Shown here: in pieces, positions 34,685-43,107 of the stretch
How the letters are laid out: each line of letters opens with the position of its first letter
Numbering within the stretch: the first letter of the stretch is position 1
Source of the DNA: Winogradskyella sp.
GTDB lineage: Bacteria > Bacteroidota > Bacteroidia > Flavobacteriales > Flavobacteriaceae
NCBI RefSeq assembly: GCF_028282165.1
Contig: NZ_JANQIM010000033.1
Coordinates: 186,001 to 250,000 of the forward strand
DNA length: 64,000 bases
Direction of reading: 5' to 3'
Notes under the pieces: model-generated
What the model saw: the letters and a program-made list of their open reading frames with translations, nothing else
Databases searched by the model: none
Told to the model about the DNA's origin: nothing
Position numbers and translations under genes: made by a program

Positions 34685-35323
34685 ATGAAGCACTTTTTAA
34701 AACCATGTCTCTTTATTTTAATTGGTCTTTTTATGAACTTAAGAAGCTACGGGCAATTTAAGGATACCAGCAAATGGAAAGCACTTTTTGCAGTAGGTTT
34801 CAATTACCCTAATACAGATGGGTTTGTGGATGGAGCCTTTGCGCAATCAGTTAATTTCCCTACAGTAAATATAGGGATACAGCACATGTTTAAACGGGCA
34901 TACGGTGTAAAATTAGATTATGGATTTAATCGTTTTAAGAATGACGATGGATCCCCAGAATTTAAAGTGAACTACGCTCGTGTAAATGCTCAGTTTGTCT
35001 TAGATCCGACAGAGTTTATTGGGTTTTTGCCGCAACGATTACGAACAATATTACATGCAGGGCCAGGATTCAGCTTTGTTACACCTTTAGGTAATTTAGG
35101 CGATAATGAACAATCGTATTTAAATATTTTAGGCGGGTTAGAGGTGCATTATGCCATAAACGAGAAAGTATCCATTTATACAGATATCGCTTATATTTAT
35201 GGTTTAACCTCGTTGGATGACTATGATCCTGTCTTAAGTGGATTAGGTGCATTTAATGGGAATGTGTTTAATCTTACTTTTGGATTGGCAGTGTCCTTAA
35301 GTGGTTGCCAGTATTGTGATTAA
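34685..35323 (+). CDS. outer membrane beta-barrel protein (OmpA-like barrel)
   Basis: 212 residues: signal peptide (about 1-23, ending RSYGQ), then an eight-stranded barrel pattern with alternating aromatic residues (FPTVNIGIQHMFKRAYGVKL, DYGFNRFKNDDGS) and glycine turns. No peptidoglycan-binding domain follows. It is divergent from the flippase-like gene (27 bases between starts). Confidence 0.8.
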   Translation: MKHFLKPCLFILIGLFMNLRSYGQFKDTSKWKALFAVGFNYPNTDGFVDGAFAQSVNFPTVNIGIQHMFKRAYGVKLDYGFNRFKNDDGSPEFKVNYARVNAQFVLDPTEFIGFLPQRLRTILHAGPGFSFVTPLGNLGDNEQSYLNILGGLEVHYAINEKVSIYTDIAYIYGLTSLDDYDPVLSGLGAFNGNVFNLTFGLAVSLSGCQYCD

Positions 35324-35421
35324 AATAGTCTTAAAAATTCTAATGAGCCATGTAATATGATATGGGATAGAATTTGAGGCCAATAATAAATGATTCGTTA
35401 TCTATTAATTAAAGAACGACT

Positions 35422-35997
35422 ATGAAGCTATCAGGATTAAAGGTTAATTTAAAAATCAAGAATTTAATACTGTTTGGATGTTTTTCAATATTTATTTTTA
35501 GCTTAAGTCATGCTCAAGAAAAAGAAGTTAAAAAAGAGTTGAAGGAACAGGGTGCCAAGGAAGTTGAGATTACTGAAAAAATTGAAATAACTAACCAAGA
35601 AGAACTTGATTTTATCCCATTTGCAGTTGTAGATAATATCCCTTATCCATTAGATTGCAAGAGCGTAAAAGCAAAAGCAGAAAAGAAAAAATGTGTTGTT
35701 GAGTTTTTACAACAGCATACTATAAAAAATTTTAATACAGGTTTAGGAACTAAACTTGGACTTCCATCAGGCAAAAAGCGTATTCTTGTTCTTTTTAAGT
35801 TTGATAAATCGGGCAAGGTAATTGAAGTTAAAGCTCGTGGGCCACATCCTGAAATAGAAAAAGAAGCGGAACGCGTAGTAAAGTTGTTGCCAGATTTTAT
35901 TCCAGGGGAACATCAAGGTGAAATAGTTGTTGTAGCATATTCATTGCCCATAATGTTTTCCGTTCCTGCAGAGGAGAAAGATATTAATAAGCAATAG
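35422..35997 (+). CDS. periplasmic protein with TonB C-terminal-like domain
   Basis: 191 residues. One N-terminal hydrophobic segment (LILFGCFSIFIFSLSHAQ) acts as signal or anchor. The C-terminal part FIPFAVVDNIPYPLDCKSV and KRILVLFKFDKSGKVIEVKA matches flavobacterial energy-transducer-like domains with a two-cysteine loop. Related to the lipoprotein at 30384. No ExbB/ExbD genes are near, so a role in TonB energy transfer is not shown. Confidence 0.75.
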   Translation: MKLSGLKVNLKIKNLILFGCFSIFIFSLSHAQEKEVKKELKEQGAKEVEITEKIEITNQEELDFIPFAVVDNIPYPLDCKSVKAKAEKKKCVVEFLQQHTIKNFNTGLGTKLGLPSGKKRILVLFKFDKSGKVIEVKARGPHPEIEKEAERVVKLLPDFIPGEHQGEIVVVAYSLPIMFSVPAEEKDINKQ

Positions 35998-36019
35998 TTT
36001 TTAACTTTTAAGTAGTTTA

Positions 36020-36574
36020 ATGGGTAGAGAGAAAATTATATTAGGGATTGATCCGGGAACCACCATTATGGGTTTTGGGCTTATAAAAGTTGTTGGTAAA
36101 ACGATGACGTTTATGCAACTTAATGAATTACAACTTAAAAAGTACAATGACCATTACCTAAAGCTAAAACTCATCTTTGAGCGTACTGTAGAACTTATTG
36201 ATACCTATCATCCTGATGAAATAGCCATTGAAGCTCCTTTTTTTGGAAAAAATGTACAGAGCATGCTAAAGTTGGGAAGAGCCCAAGGTGTGGCTATGGC
36301 AGCAGGGTTGTCTCGGGAAGTGCCAATTACAGAGTATTCGCCCAAGAAAATTAAAATGGCCATTACTGGTAACGGTAATGCCAGTAAAGAGCAGGTGGCA
36401 AAGATGTTGCAAAGTCTCTTAAAGCTTAAAGAACTACCTGCAAACTTGGATTCAACCGATGGTCTAGCGGCAGCAGTTTGTCATTTTTATAATCAGGGTA
36501 AGGTTGAGGTTGGTAAAAGCTATACAGGTTGGGCGGCTTTTGTTAAGCAGAATGAGGATAGAGTGAAAAAGTAA
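36020..36574 (+). CDS. ruvC: Holliday junction resolvase RuvC
   Basis: 184 residues with the four acidic catalytic residues in place: Asp11 in LGIDPGTT, Glu71 in IAIEAPFFGKN, and Asp144 and Asp147 in NLDSTDGLAAA. It cuts Holliday junctions after RuvAB branch migration. It lies 22 bases after the TonB-like gene and before hemW. Confidence 0.96.
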   Translation: MGREKIILGIDPGTTIMGFGLIKVVGKTMTFMQLNELQLKKYNDHYLKLKLIFERTVELIDTYHPDEIAIEAPFFGKNVQSMLKLGRAQGVAMAAGLSREVPITEYSPKKIKMAITGNGNASKEQVAKMLQSLLKLKELPANLDSTDGLAAAVCHFYNQGKVEVGKSYTGWAAFVKQNEDRVKK

Positions 36575-36659
36575 ACTGTATACAGTCTCATTATACATTT
36601 AAGGTGATTGTATCGAATTTTGTGAATTGTAAACTATAGCTAAAAACTGACCACTGAAA

Positions 36660-37787
36660 ATGAGCGGCATCTACATCCATATTCCATTTTGCAAACAAGC
36701 TTGTTATTATTGTGATTTCCATTTTTCCACCTCATTAAAAAAGAAAGACGAACTCATTGAGGCTCTTGGAAAAGAACTGGAACTACGCAAAGCAGAATTT
36801 GAGAATACTTTAGTTGAAACTATATATTTTGGGGGAGGCACACCCTCGCTACTCGCAAATGACGAACTGCAATTTTTGATCGATACCGTTCATAACAATT
36901 ATAATGTAATAGACCATCCAGAAACTACTTTAGAAGCCAATCCAGATGATTTATCTAAGGATCGAATCGTCAAATTGTCTAAAAGCCCAATTAACCGATT
37001 ATCCATAGGCATACAATCTTTTTTCGAGACTGATTTAAAACTAATGAACCGTGCCCATAATGCTGAAGAAGCAAAAGCCTGTTTGGAAGAGGCCGTAAAA
37101 TACTTTGAAAATATTTCACTCGATTTAATTTATGGTATTCCTGGCGCATCCGACACGCAGTGGCTAAAAAATATTGAAATAGCTTTGAGCTTTAATGTAC
37201 CACATATTTCAAGTTATGCTTTAACTGTAGAACCTAAAACGGCTTTGGCGTCATTTATTAAAAAAGGAATTATAGCTGATGTAGATGACGAGCAGGCTCA
37301 CGAACAATTTTACCTCTTAAAGGAGCGTCTAGAGGCTGAAGGCTATATGCATTATGAACTTTCCAATTTTGGTAAGGAAGGCTACTTTAGTAAAAATAAT
37401 TCCGCTTATTGGCAAGGGAAACCCTATTTGGGAATTGGACCTTCCGCACATTCATTTAATGGAAAACAACGCGGTTGGAACGTGAGAAACAACACAAAGT
37501 ACATCAAATCCATTCAACAAAATAAGTTGCCTATCGAGATAGAAACGCTCACTAAAACGGATCGGTATAACGAATATGTAATGACAGGCTTGCGTACCAT
37601 TTGGGGTGTTTCATTAACTAAGGTTGAAAACGATTTTGGCACAGTTTTTAATAATTACCTATTGGAGCAAGCTAATGTTTTTATTAATCAACATTTGTTG
37701 TATATTGATGATGAGCATTTAAGAGTTACTAAAAAAGGACAGTTTTTAAGTGATGGAATTGCGAGTAAGCTCTTTATCCTCAACTAG
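36660..37787 (+). CDS. hemW: radical SAM heme chaperone HemW (coproporphyrinogen III oxidase-like)
   Basis: 375 residues. The cluster motif is C11-x3-C15-x2-C18 (CKQACYYCDF); further family marks are YFGGGTPSLL, NRLSIGIQSF, LDLIYGIPG and WQGKPYLGIGPSAHSF. The extra residues that set true HemN apart are absent, so heme chaperone activity (HemW) is the better call. Confidence 0.93.
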   Translation: MSGIYIHIPFCKQACYYCDFHFSTSLKKKDELIEALGKELELRKAEFENTLVETIYFGGGTPSLLANDELQFLIDTVHNNYNVIDHPETTLEANPDDLSKDRIVKLSKSPINRLSIGIQSFFETDLKLMNRAHNAEEAKACLEEAVKYFENISLDLIYGIPGASDTQWLKNIEIALSFNVPHISSYALTVEPKTALASFIKKGIIADVDDEQAHEQFYLLKERLEAEGYMHYELSNFGKEGYFSKNNSAYWQGKPYLGIGPSAHSFNGKQRGWNVRNNTKYIKSIQQNKLPIEIETLTKTDRYNEYVMTGLRTIWGVSLTKVENDFGTVFNNYLLEQANVFINQHLLYIDDEHLRVTKKGQFLSDGIASKLFILN

Positions 37788-37876
37788 CTTCAGGATTTTT
37801 AGAATGAACCTAGAATGCAGAAGGGATTCGCCTGAATCCTTTCAAATAAACTAAAACTGAAACAAGTTCAGCATAA

Positions 37877-38626
37877 ATGATAACAACCATACAATACCAC
37901 TCTAAAAAACTAAAAATAGATTTATCGCAGCCTTTAGATCTTTCAATAGCGATTAGAGCTGATAAACCTAATGTTAATGCATGGTATATTGGCCCTCCAA
38001 AAATTGAACCTGAGGTTTTTGAAAATGGAATCATCAGTGTCGAAGAAGGGGCTTCGGTCAATTTTAATACCATAACGTTTAACCCACATTCGCATGGCAC
38101 GCATACCGAAACCGTTGGCCACATTACGAAAAAGAAATATTCTATAAATAAATATCTGAAGCAGTTCTTCTTTTTGGCAGAAGTGGTCACCGTTGCACCT
38201 GAGAAATTTGGGGAGGATTATATTATTTCTGCTAAACAACTGCAGTTTGCAATTGGAAATAAAAAACGTGATGCCTTGGTTATGCGAACACTCCCTAATA
38301 CTAGGGAAAAGAAGTCAAAACAATATTCAAATACCAATTGGACTTATTTTCAGGAAGATGCCATAAAACTGCTCGTTAAAAAAGGTATAAAGCATTTATT
38401 AATAGACTTGCCAAGTGTAGACCGAGAAGAAGATGGAGGCGTACTAAAAGGCCATAATGCATTTTGGAATACTCAAGGAAAACTGAGAACAGATGCCACA
38501 ATCACTGAGTTTATTTATGTTTCTAATAAGATAAAGGATGGCACTTACATGCTGAACCTACAAATAGCACCTTTCGAAAATGATGCTACGCCAAGTAAAC
38601 CCATTTTATATCAGATATTAGATTAG
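37877..38626 (+). CDS. cyclase family protein (kynurenine formamidase-like)
   Basis: 249 residues of the PF04199 cyclase family. The metal motif reads HSHGTHTETVGH, a variant of HxGTHxDxPxH with Glu for the usual Asp. The C-terminal half has LLIDLPSVDREEDGG and HNAFW, also typical. No signal peptide. Substrate unproven; arylformamidase activity is the family's best known reaction. Confidence 0.88.
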   Translation: MITTIQYHSKKLKIDLSQPLDLSIAIRADKPNVNAWYIGPPKIEPEVFENGIISVEEGASVNFNTITFNPHSHGTHTETVGHITKKKYSINKYLKQFFFLAEVVTVAPEKFGEDYIISAKQLQFAIGNKKRDALVMRTLPNTREKKSKQYSNTNWTYFQEDAIKLLVKKGIKHLLIDLPSVDREEDGGVLKGHNAFWNTQGKLRTDATITEFIYVSNKIKDGTYMLNLQIAPFENDATPSKPILYQILD

Positions 38627-38668
38627 TATGTAACATTTCTAAGGTTTAAGTGTCCAACGTATAGAGTT

Positions 38669-39280
38669 ATGGAAACATTTTTTATAATCATCATTAGTAT
38701 TCTTGTCACCTTAGGGTTGGTTACCATATTTAGACAATGGCAGACTAAAAAGAAAGCCAATGAACAATCCGTAGTGTTATTGGATAAAATTAAGCGCGTC
38801 TGTAAGTTTATTACCGTTGAAGGAGACTTTGCCGAAATCTACCATTATGAAGATGTCAAGGAAAAGTTCTTGAAAATGATTTCGAGCAAAAAGAAAGCTT
38901 TAGTCGTTATAAATGCCAAAGCACACGTTGGTTTTGATTTAAGCAAAGTGCAAATGACCTCCCATCCAAAATCCAAAACTGTAATACTCTCACACTTTCC
39001 GCAACCAGAAGTATTGTCTATAGAAAGTAATATTAATTATTACGATAAGCAAGATGGTATGTTTAATAAGTTTGAGGCATCAGACCTTACCGAGTTGCAT
39101 TCAAAGGCCAAAGCACATATTAGGGATAAAATTCCGGAGAGTGGCTTATACAATGTGGCAAAACAAGAAGCCTTAGAAGCCATACAGTTGATTGAAAACT
39201 TGGTTGAAACTATCGGTTGGACTTTAGATTATTCAGCCTTAAAAATTGAAGACCATACACCAAAACAATTAAAATCATAG
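38669..39280 (+). CDS. DUF4230 domain-containing protein
   Basis: 203 residues: an N-terminal membrane anchor (FFIIIISILVTLGLVTIF) and a DUF4230 domain (LDKIKRVCKFITVEGDFAEI, VVINAKAHVGFDLSKVQM, REKI-like end). Function unknown. Probably cotranscribed with the next two genes (spacings 10 and 2 bases). Confidence 0.9.
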   Translation: METFFIIIISILVTLGLVTIFRQWQTKKKANEQSVVLLDKIKRVCKFITVEGDFAEIYHYEDVKEKFLKMISSKKKALVVINAKAHVGFDLSKVQMTSHPKSKTVILSHFPQPEVLSIESNINYYDKQDGMFNKFEASDLTELHSKAKAHIRDKIPESGLYNVAKQEALEAIQLIENLVETIGWTLDYSALKIEDHTPKQLKS

Positions 39281-39290
39281 GAGAAATGTT

Positions 39291-39977
39291 ATGAAGCTTT
39301 CAAGATTCTTCAAAGATAATTGGGTAATTACCCTATTTTCAACCATGTTTGGTGTCATCGCTGGCTTGTATTTGACGGATTATTATGAAGATAGGCGTTT
39401 AAATAAGTCAAAACTTAATGCCTTGGAAATGGTTAAGCAAGAGATAAAGAACAATAAAGAAGAACTGATTGCTTATGATTCCATTTGCAGATCAATGTAC
39501 CATAGATCCTCTTATGTGCTTTCTAAAATAAATGCTGAAAACCAAATATTTATACATAAAGATTCTATAGAAATATTTAGAAGAAATGCTAATGGCATAA
39601 TAGAAAATTTAGAATTTGAAACAAATGTAAGTCATAAAAACACTGTTCAGGTACGAGGTGATATGACCATGCTGGTAAGGTCTAAATTAGCATTGGTAGA
39701 TCTTAATGATGTAATATGGCAGTCTTATAAGCAGACCAATTACATTAATGTCACTAGCTTTAATTGTATAACAAGTTTGGAAGAATTGTATCAGTTTCAA
39801 GCAAAGAATAATTTAGCTAATAAAGAGTGGTTGGATCTTTTGTTGAAAGGTTCTTTTTTACAAGGAAAAGATCAATTGGATGAATTTATACTTGCCTGGA
39901 ATAATGCAATAGAAATGAACACAATTCTATTGGGCACCTACGATTCATTAGATGATATTTTTAAAAATTGTAATTAA
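39291..39977 (+). CDS. hypothetical membrane-anchored protein
   Basis: 228 residues, one membrane helix near the start (VITLFSTMFGVIAGLYLTDY) followed by a long helical, coiled-coil-prone region. The layout resembles small DUF6090-type proteins common in Flavobacteriaceae, but I cannot confirm the family. It is 10 bases after DUF4230 and 2 bases before the MmcQ/YjbR gene. Confidence 0.8.
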   Translation: MKLSRFFKDNWVITLFSTMFGVIAGLYLTDYYEDRRLNKSKLNALEMVKQEIKNNKEELIAYDSICRSMYHRSSYVLSKINAENQIFIHKDSIEIFRRNANGIIENLEFETNVSHKNTVQVRGDMTMLVRSKLALVDLNDVIWQSYKQTNYINVTSFNCITSLEELYQFQAKNNLANKEWLDLLLKGSFLQGKDQLDEFILAWNNAIEMNTILLGTYDSLDDIFKNCN

Positions 39978-39979
39978 TT

Positions 39980-40345
39980 ATGACCATTGAAGATTACAGA
40001 GATTATTGTATAGCTAAAAAAGAGGTCACAGAGCATTTTCCTTTTGATGATGATACTTTGGTGTTTAAGGTCTGTAACAAGATGTTTGCGTTGGCGTCAT
40101 TAAAGCGTTGGGAAGAAGGTGATGCTTTTATTAATCTTAAATGCGACCCAGAATATGCACAAGAACTGCGAGCTGAGTTCGATAGTGTAAAACCAGGGTA
40201 TCATATGCACAAACAACAATGGAATAGTGTCTATATTCACACAGGCGAGTTGCCTCCTAAATTAATCTTAGAGCTCATAGACCACTCTTACGATATGGTG
40301 GTAAAAGGATTACCTAAAAAAGTTAGGGAGCAATTGTTTAATTGA
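39980..40345 (+). CDS. MmcQ/YjbR family DNA-binding-like protein
   Basis: 121 residues matching the YjbR fold: YCIAKKEVTEHFPFDDDTLV, VCNKMFALASL, NLKCDPEYAQELRAEF, and the conserved NSVYIHTGELP. Family members have a CyaY-like fold and no firm function. Last gene of the small operon. Confidence 0.93.
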   Translation: MTIEDYRDYCIAKKEVTEHFPFDDDTLVFKVCNKMFALASLKRWEEGDAFINLKCDPEYAQELRAEFDSVKPGYHMHKQQWNSVYIHTGELPPKLILELIDHSYDMVVKGLPKKVREQLFN

Positions 40346-40350
40346 TTCAA

Positions 40351-40497
40351 TTATGATTCATCAGAATCTTTTTTTCTGAATAGACTAAACCCTATTGGAA
40401 ACATCAGTACTAAAAATAGATAGCTGCCTGTCACCAATCCATAAATAGTAATTAATGCCAAGATTACCATAATCAAGACCTTAAGGTTATACTTCAT
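40351..40497 (-). CDS. small membrane protein, 48 residues
   Basis: From MKYNLKVLIMVILALITIYG the frame gives two closely packed hydrophobic segments and a charged tail (RKKDSDES). A longer frame from 40578 exists but adds an unlikely start. Not recognised; plausible as a real small inner membrane protein because of its clean hydrophobic layout. Confidence 0.5.
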   Translation of the reverse strand: MKYNLKVLIMVILALITIYGLVTGSYLFLVLMFPIGFSLFRKKDSDES

Positions 40498-40578
40498 ATT
40501 ACAAAAGTAGTGGACTATCGTTAAAATTGAAATAGAGTTGTCTATTCCGTAAATTAATCCTAATCGTAAAGACTTCAA

Positions 40579-40805
40579 TAAATCCTAATTAATTTTTCTT
40601 ACATTATATCTATTTAGAAATGTGTTGTTTATCGAAAAAATGAACAATCCATTTCAAATAAACTAGTCAAAATTGCCATTTATCGAATTTCTAGAAATGA
40701 CTAGAGAATATGTCGGATATTGAGGTCATCCCTCTGAATTAATAGCACCAAATTTACAGATTAATAGCCCCAAAATTTAGTATTAATGATTTAACATTAT
40801 GTATT
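40579..40805. other. gap before the STAS gene
   Basis: 227 bases without an ORF. The only structure seen is the perfect palindrome ATTTCTAGAAAT at 40687-40698, with ACTAG motifs on both sides. Confidence 0.4.
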
Positions 40806-41096
40806 ATGGATTTACAAATTACTAGCTACAACAACCGTTTTCAGATTAAAGGGACCCTTAATAAGTTAAGTCTCAAAACCTTTAATGCACATTTCGCTAA
40901 CATCTTTGATGAGTTGGATGATATACTTTTGGATATTGAAAGTGTTGAAAGTATAGATAGAGCAGGCGTTATGGCTTTGGCAAGATTGCACAACGAATCC
41001 ATTACCAAATCAAAAAAGTTGTCTATAATTGGCCTTGGCTGTAAAGAATTATATGATCACTTTAAGAATCAAGAGAATTCTACTGTAGCTGCGTAG
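40806..41096 (+). CDS. STAS domain protein (anti-anti-sigma-like)
   Basis: 96 residues covering a single STAS domain: FQIKGTLNKLSLKTFNAHFA, LLDIESVESIDRAGVMALAR, KKLSIIGLGCKELYDHF. In SpoIIAA-type anti-anti-sigma factors the helix begins with a phosphorylatable Ser (DSSG); here it reads DRAG, so phosphorylation control is unlikely. No kinase or sigma factor gene is adjacent. Confidence 0.88.
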   Translation: MDLQITSYNNRFQIKGTLNKLSLKTFNAHFANIFDELDDILLDIESVESIDRAGVMALARLHNESITKSKKLSIIGLGCKELYDHFKNQENSTVAA

Positions 41097-41129
41097 CAGC
41101 ATATTGTTGGATATAAGATTTAAAATATA

Positions 41130-41186
41130 GTGTTTCCGACTTGTATTTTTCCTGACAGATTAATACTCTTGGAAACACTTTTGCTT
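41130..41186. terminator. terminator-like inverted repeat between convergent genes
   Basis: GTGTTTCC (41130-41137) and GGAAACAC (41171-41178), followed by TTTTGCTTTTT. The 33-base loop is long, so confidence is limited. Confidence 0.45.
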
Positions 41187-41194
41187 TTTAGGTT

Positions 41195-41662
41195 TTAACA
41201 AGACATATCAGCGATGATTTTCCATTCGCTATTGATTTTTTTAAAAATGATGATAAACACACCCTCTGCATCACCAGTTTCACGTTTTAAGTGATACTCT
41301 CCCATAACCCAATAATTGTCTCTTTCTATCCTAGAAATATCATTAATAGTGAAATTCAACCTACCACTTTCAGCTTTTGTCGGATAAGCCTTCTTATATC
41401 TTGCGAGCGTATCATCCCAACCAAGAGTTAATCCATTTGAGCCATAAAACTTAAGATCTTTACTTTTCCAGTAGCCTTCCATAAAACCTTCCAGGTCATG
41501 ATTATTCCAAGCAATTTCCTGTTTTTCCATAACGAGTCTTATTCCAGCTTCCGCTAGATTATCTTCAGTGGTATACGTATTGTTATCAGTAGTGATGTCT
41601 GCTTTTACAGAAATACAGCTTGTGCTACATAGGATGATGAACAGTAAGAATAAATATTTCAT
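41195..41662 (-). CDS. SnoaL/DUF4440-like protein (NTF2 fold), exported
   Basis: 155 residues with a lipoprotein-like leader (LFLLFIILCSTSC). The body has the NTF2 pattern VMEKQEIAWNNHDLEGFMEG, GWDDTLARYKKAYP and WKIIADMSC, typical of DUF4440/SnoaL-like proteins, which bind small hydrophobic molecules or act as enzymes of unknown type. Confidence 0.85.
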   Translation of the reverse strand: MKYLFLLFIILCSTSCISVKADITTDNNTYTTEDNLAEAGIRLVMEKQEIAWNNHDLEGFMEGYWKSKDLKFYGSNGLTLGWDDTLARYKKAYPTKAESGRLNFTINDISRIERDNYWVMGEYHLKRETGDAEGVFIIIFKKINSEWKIIADMSC

Positions 41663-41706
41663 GAGCTCGAATTTAGATTCAAGCTTAAAAGTAATAAACT
41701 TAAAGG

Positions 41707-42807
41707 TTAAAGTACGCCTTTTTGCTTTTTTAAGAATGCATCAGCTTGATGTTGCATCAGTTCCCTTGCCTTTTTGCGTTTGTAATTCATTACCTCTTCT
41801 TCATCAGCAATTTCAGTATAAACCTTGTTGTTAATGTCATTGTCGGTTTTTACAAGGAGCTTACGTTCGGCAACCTGTTGCATGGTCCAACTTTGAACCA
41901 CAGTTTCTTGGTCTTCGAGCTTAAAATCGTATTCGCCTTTTGGAGATAATAGTTTAGCTATGATTGGTGAGGTTTCAATGGCCAAAAACAATAAGAATAT
42001 AAAAAATGAGGGCAACCAGGGTAACTTACCCAAGGCATTGACACGTGCCATTAAACCGTCAAAGTTGTCGATAACGGGTTGTGACTCGGCAACGTTGGTT
42101 TTATAATTATTCTGCAAAGTAGTGATTTCACTTTCAAGCACTGATATCTTAGCTCTGTTATCGGTCTTTAGTTGTTGTAGCTCAGCTAAGGCTGCATCAT
42201 GTTTTTCTCGCTTTTCTTTATAAACAGGGCCTTTGCCTAATTTCATAGTGCCTGCAGTACCTTCGGCTTCTGTAATGTAAGTGTCATAAAGTGCGTTGAC
42301 TTCGGCTTCTTTGGTGTCAATTTGTGACTGTAATCCCAATATTTGATTTTCTAGTTCTACAATTTTAGGATTAAACTGTTCTGCAATTTGATTTTGATTG
42401 GCCAAGGTTAAATCGTTTTTCTGTTCTAAAAGCACTTGGTTAATTTCCTTTTCGAAAATTTTGAGCTCTAAGGGCTTGGAAATTACAATAGCTATAATAA
42501 CAGCTAGGAAAATTCTGGGAGTGGCTTGTAGAATCTCGTCCAAAACATTATCGCGTTTCTTTATGGTAGAAACGATATAGCGATCTAGATTAAAGATGAG
42601 CAAACCCCAAATTATTCCGAAGAAAATAGAAGTGTATAGGTTGTCAAAAACAGTATAAAGCGCATAGCTAGAAGCTATAGTAGCCATTAAAGCCGTAAAA
42701 AATACAGTGGCTCCAATACCAGCATATTTATTTTGTTCGCCAATGGAACAGTCGTTTAAGATATCGGTGTCAGCTCCAGAACATAAGATGAAGAATTGCT
42801 TTAGCAT
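41707..42807 (-). CDS. DUF4407 domain-containing membrane protein
   Basis: 366 residues from MLKQFFILCSGADTDILNDC, the usual DUF4407 opening; an ATG ten codons earlier is possible. Membrane helices lie in the first 110 residues (GATVFFTALMATIASSYALY, FFGIIWGLLIFNLDRYIV) and near residue 275-295, with a long coiled-coil between (about 140-260). Function unknown. Confidence 0.92.
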   Translation of the reverse strand: MLKQFFILCSGADTDILNDCSIGEQNKYAGIGATVFFTALMATIASSYALYTVFDNLYTSIFFGIIWGLLIFNLDRYIVSTIKKRDNVLDEILQATPRIFLAVIIAIVISKPLELKIFEKEINQVLLEQKNDLTLANQNQIAEQFNPKIVELENQILGLQSQIDTKEAEVNALYDTYITEAEGTAGTMKLGKGPVYKEKREKHDAALAELQQLKTDNRAKISVLESEITTLQNNYKTNVAESQPVIDNFDGLMARVNALGKLPWLPSFFIFLLFLAIETSPIIAKLLSPKGEYDFKLEDQETVVQSWTMQQVAERKLLVKTDNDINNKVYTEIADEEEVMNYKRKKARELMQHQADAFLKKQKGVL

Positions 42808-42972
42808 AGACTGTTGTTTTAATATCTGCCAAATCAAATTGATGAGATGATTAATGCAGATTGATTGATGATTAACGTTTTGATTGTTTATTAGAACGCC
42901 ATTATTGTTAAAATGTTACAGTTTAATGGGTTAATTCTAATTTAAATGATGCCGTTTTATATCCTAATAAGT

Positions 42973-42986
42973 GTAACAATTGTTAC
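42973..42986. promoter_or_regulatory. 14-bp palindrome in the gap before the oxidoreductase gene
   Basis: Perfect palindrome GTAACAATTGTTAC within the 300-base gap between the divergent DUF4407 and oxidoreductase genes. Which direction it serves is unclear. Confidence 0.4.
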
Positions 42987-43015
42987 TTAACCCAGTAAAA
43001 TCAAGGGTTTCAAGC

Positions 43016-43041
43016 GGAAATATGATTTTTATCATACTTCC
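43016..43041. promoter_or_regulatory. Crp/Fnr-type operator (TGAT-N4-ATCA)
   Basis: TATGAT and ATCATA flank TTTT, extended by GGAA and TTCC with one mismatch, giving a 26-base dyad centred at 43028.5 whose core TGAT-N4-ATCA is the FNR-class box. A TAATTTTG -7 element lies at 43058-43065, so the centre falls about 41.5 bases upstream of the likely start, the standard class II activator position. Confidence 0.65.
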
Positions 43042-43057
43042 TGTTCACATATACTCA

Positions 43058-43065
43058 TAATTTTG
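43058..43065 (+). promoter_or_regulatory. -7 promoter element of the oxidoreductase gene
   Basis: TAATTTTG matches TAnnTTTG; no good -33 element is visible, consistent with activator dependence. Confidence 0.55.
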
Positions 43066-43107
43066 TAATAGATAATGAAAGAACATTATCTCATGGAATT
43101 TTAAAAT

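Noticed and set aside
42973..42986. GTAACAATTGTTAC palindrome as an operator of the oxidoreductase gene
   Set aside because: It lies more than 80 bases upstream of the likely start, and the FNR-type dyad explains the promoter better; kept only as a low-confidence feature.
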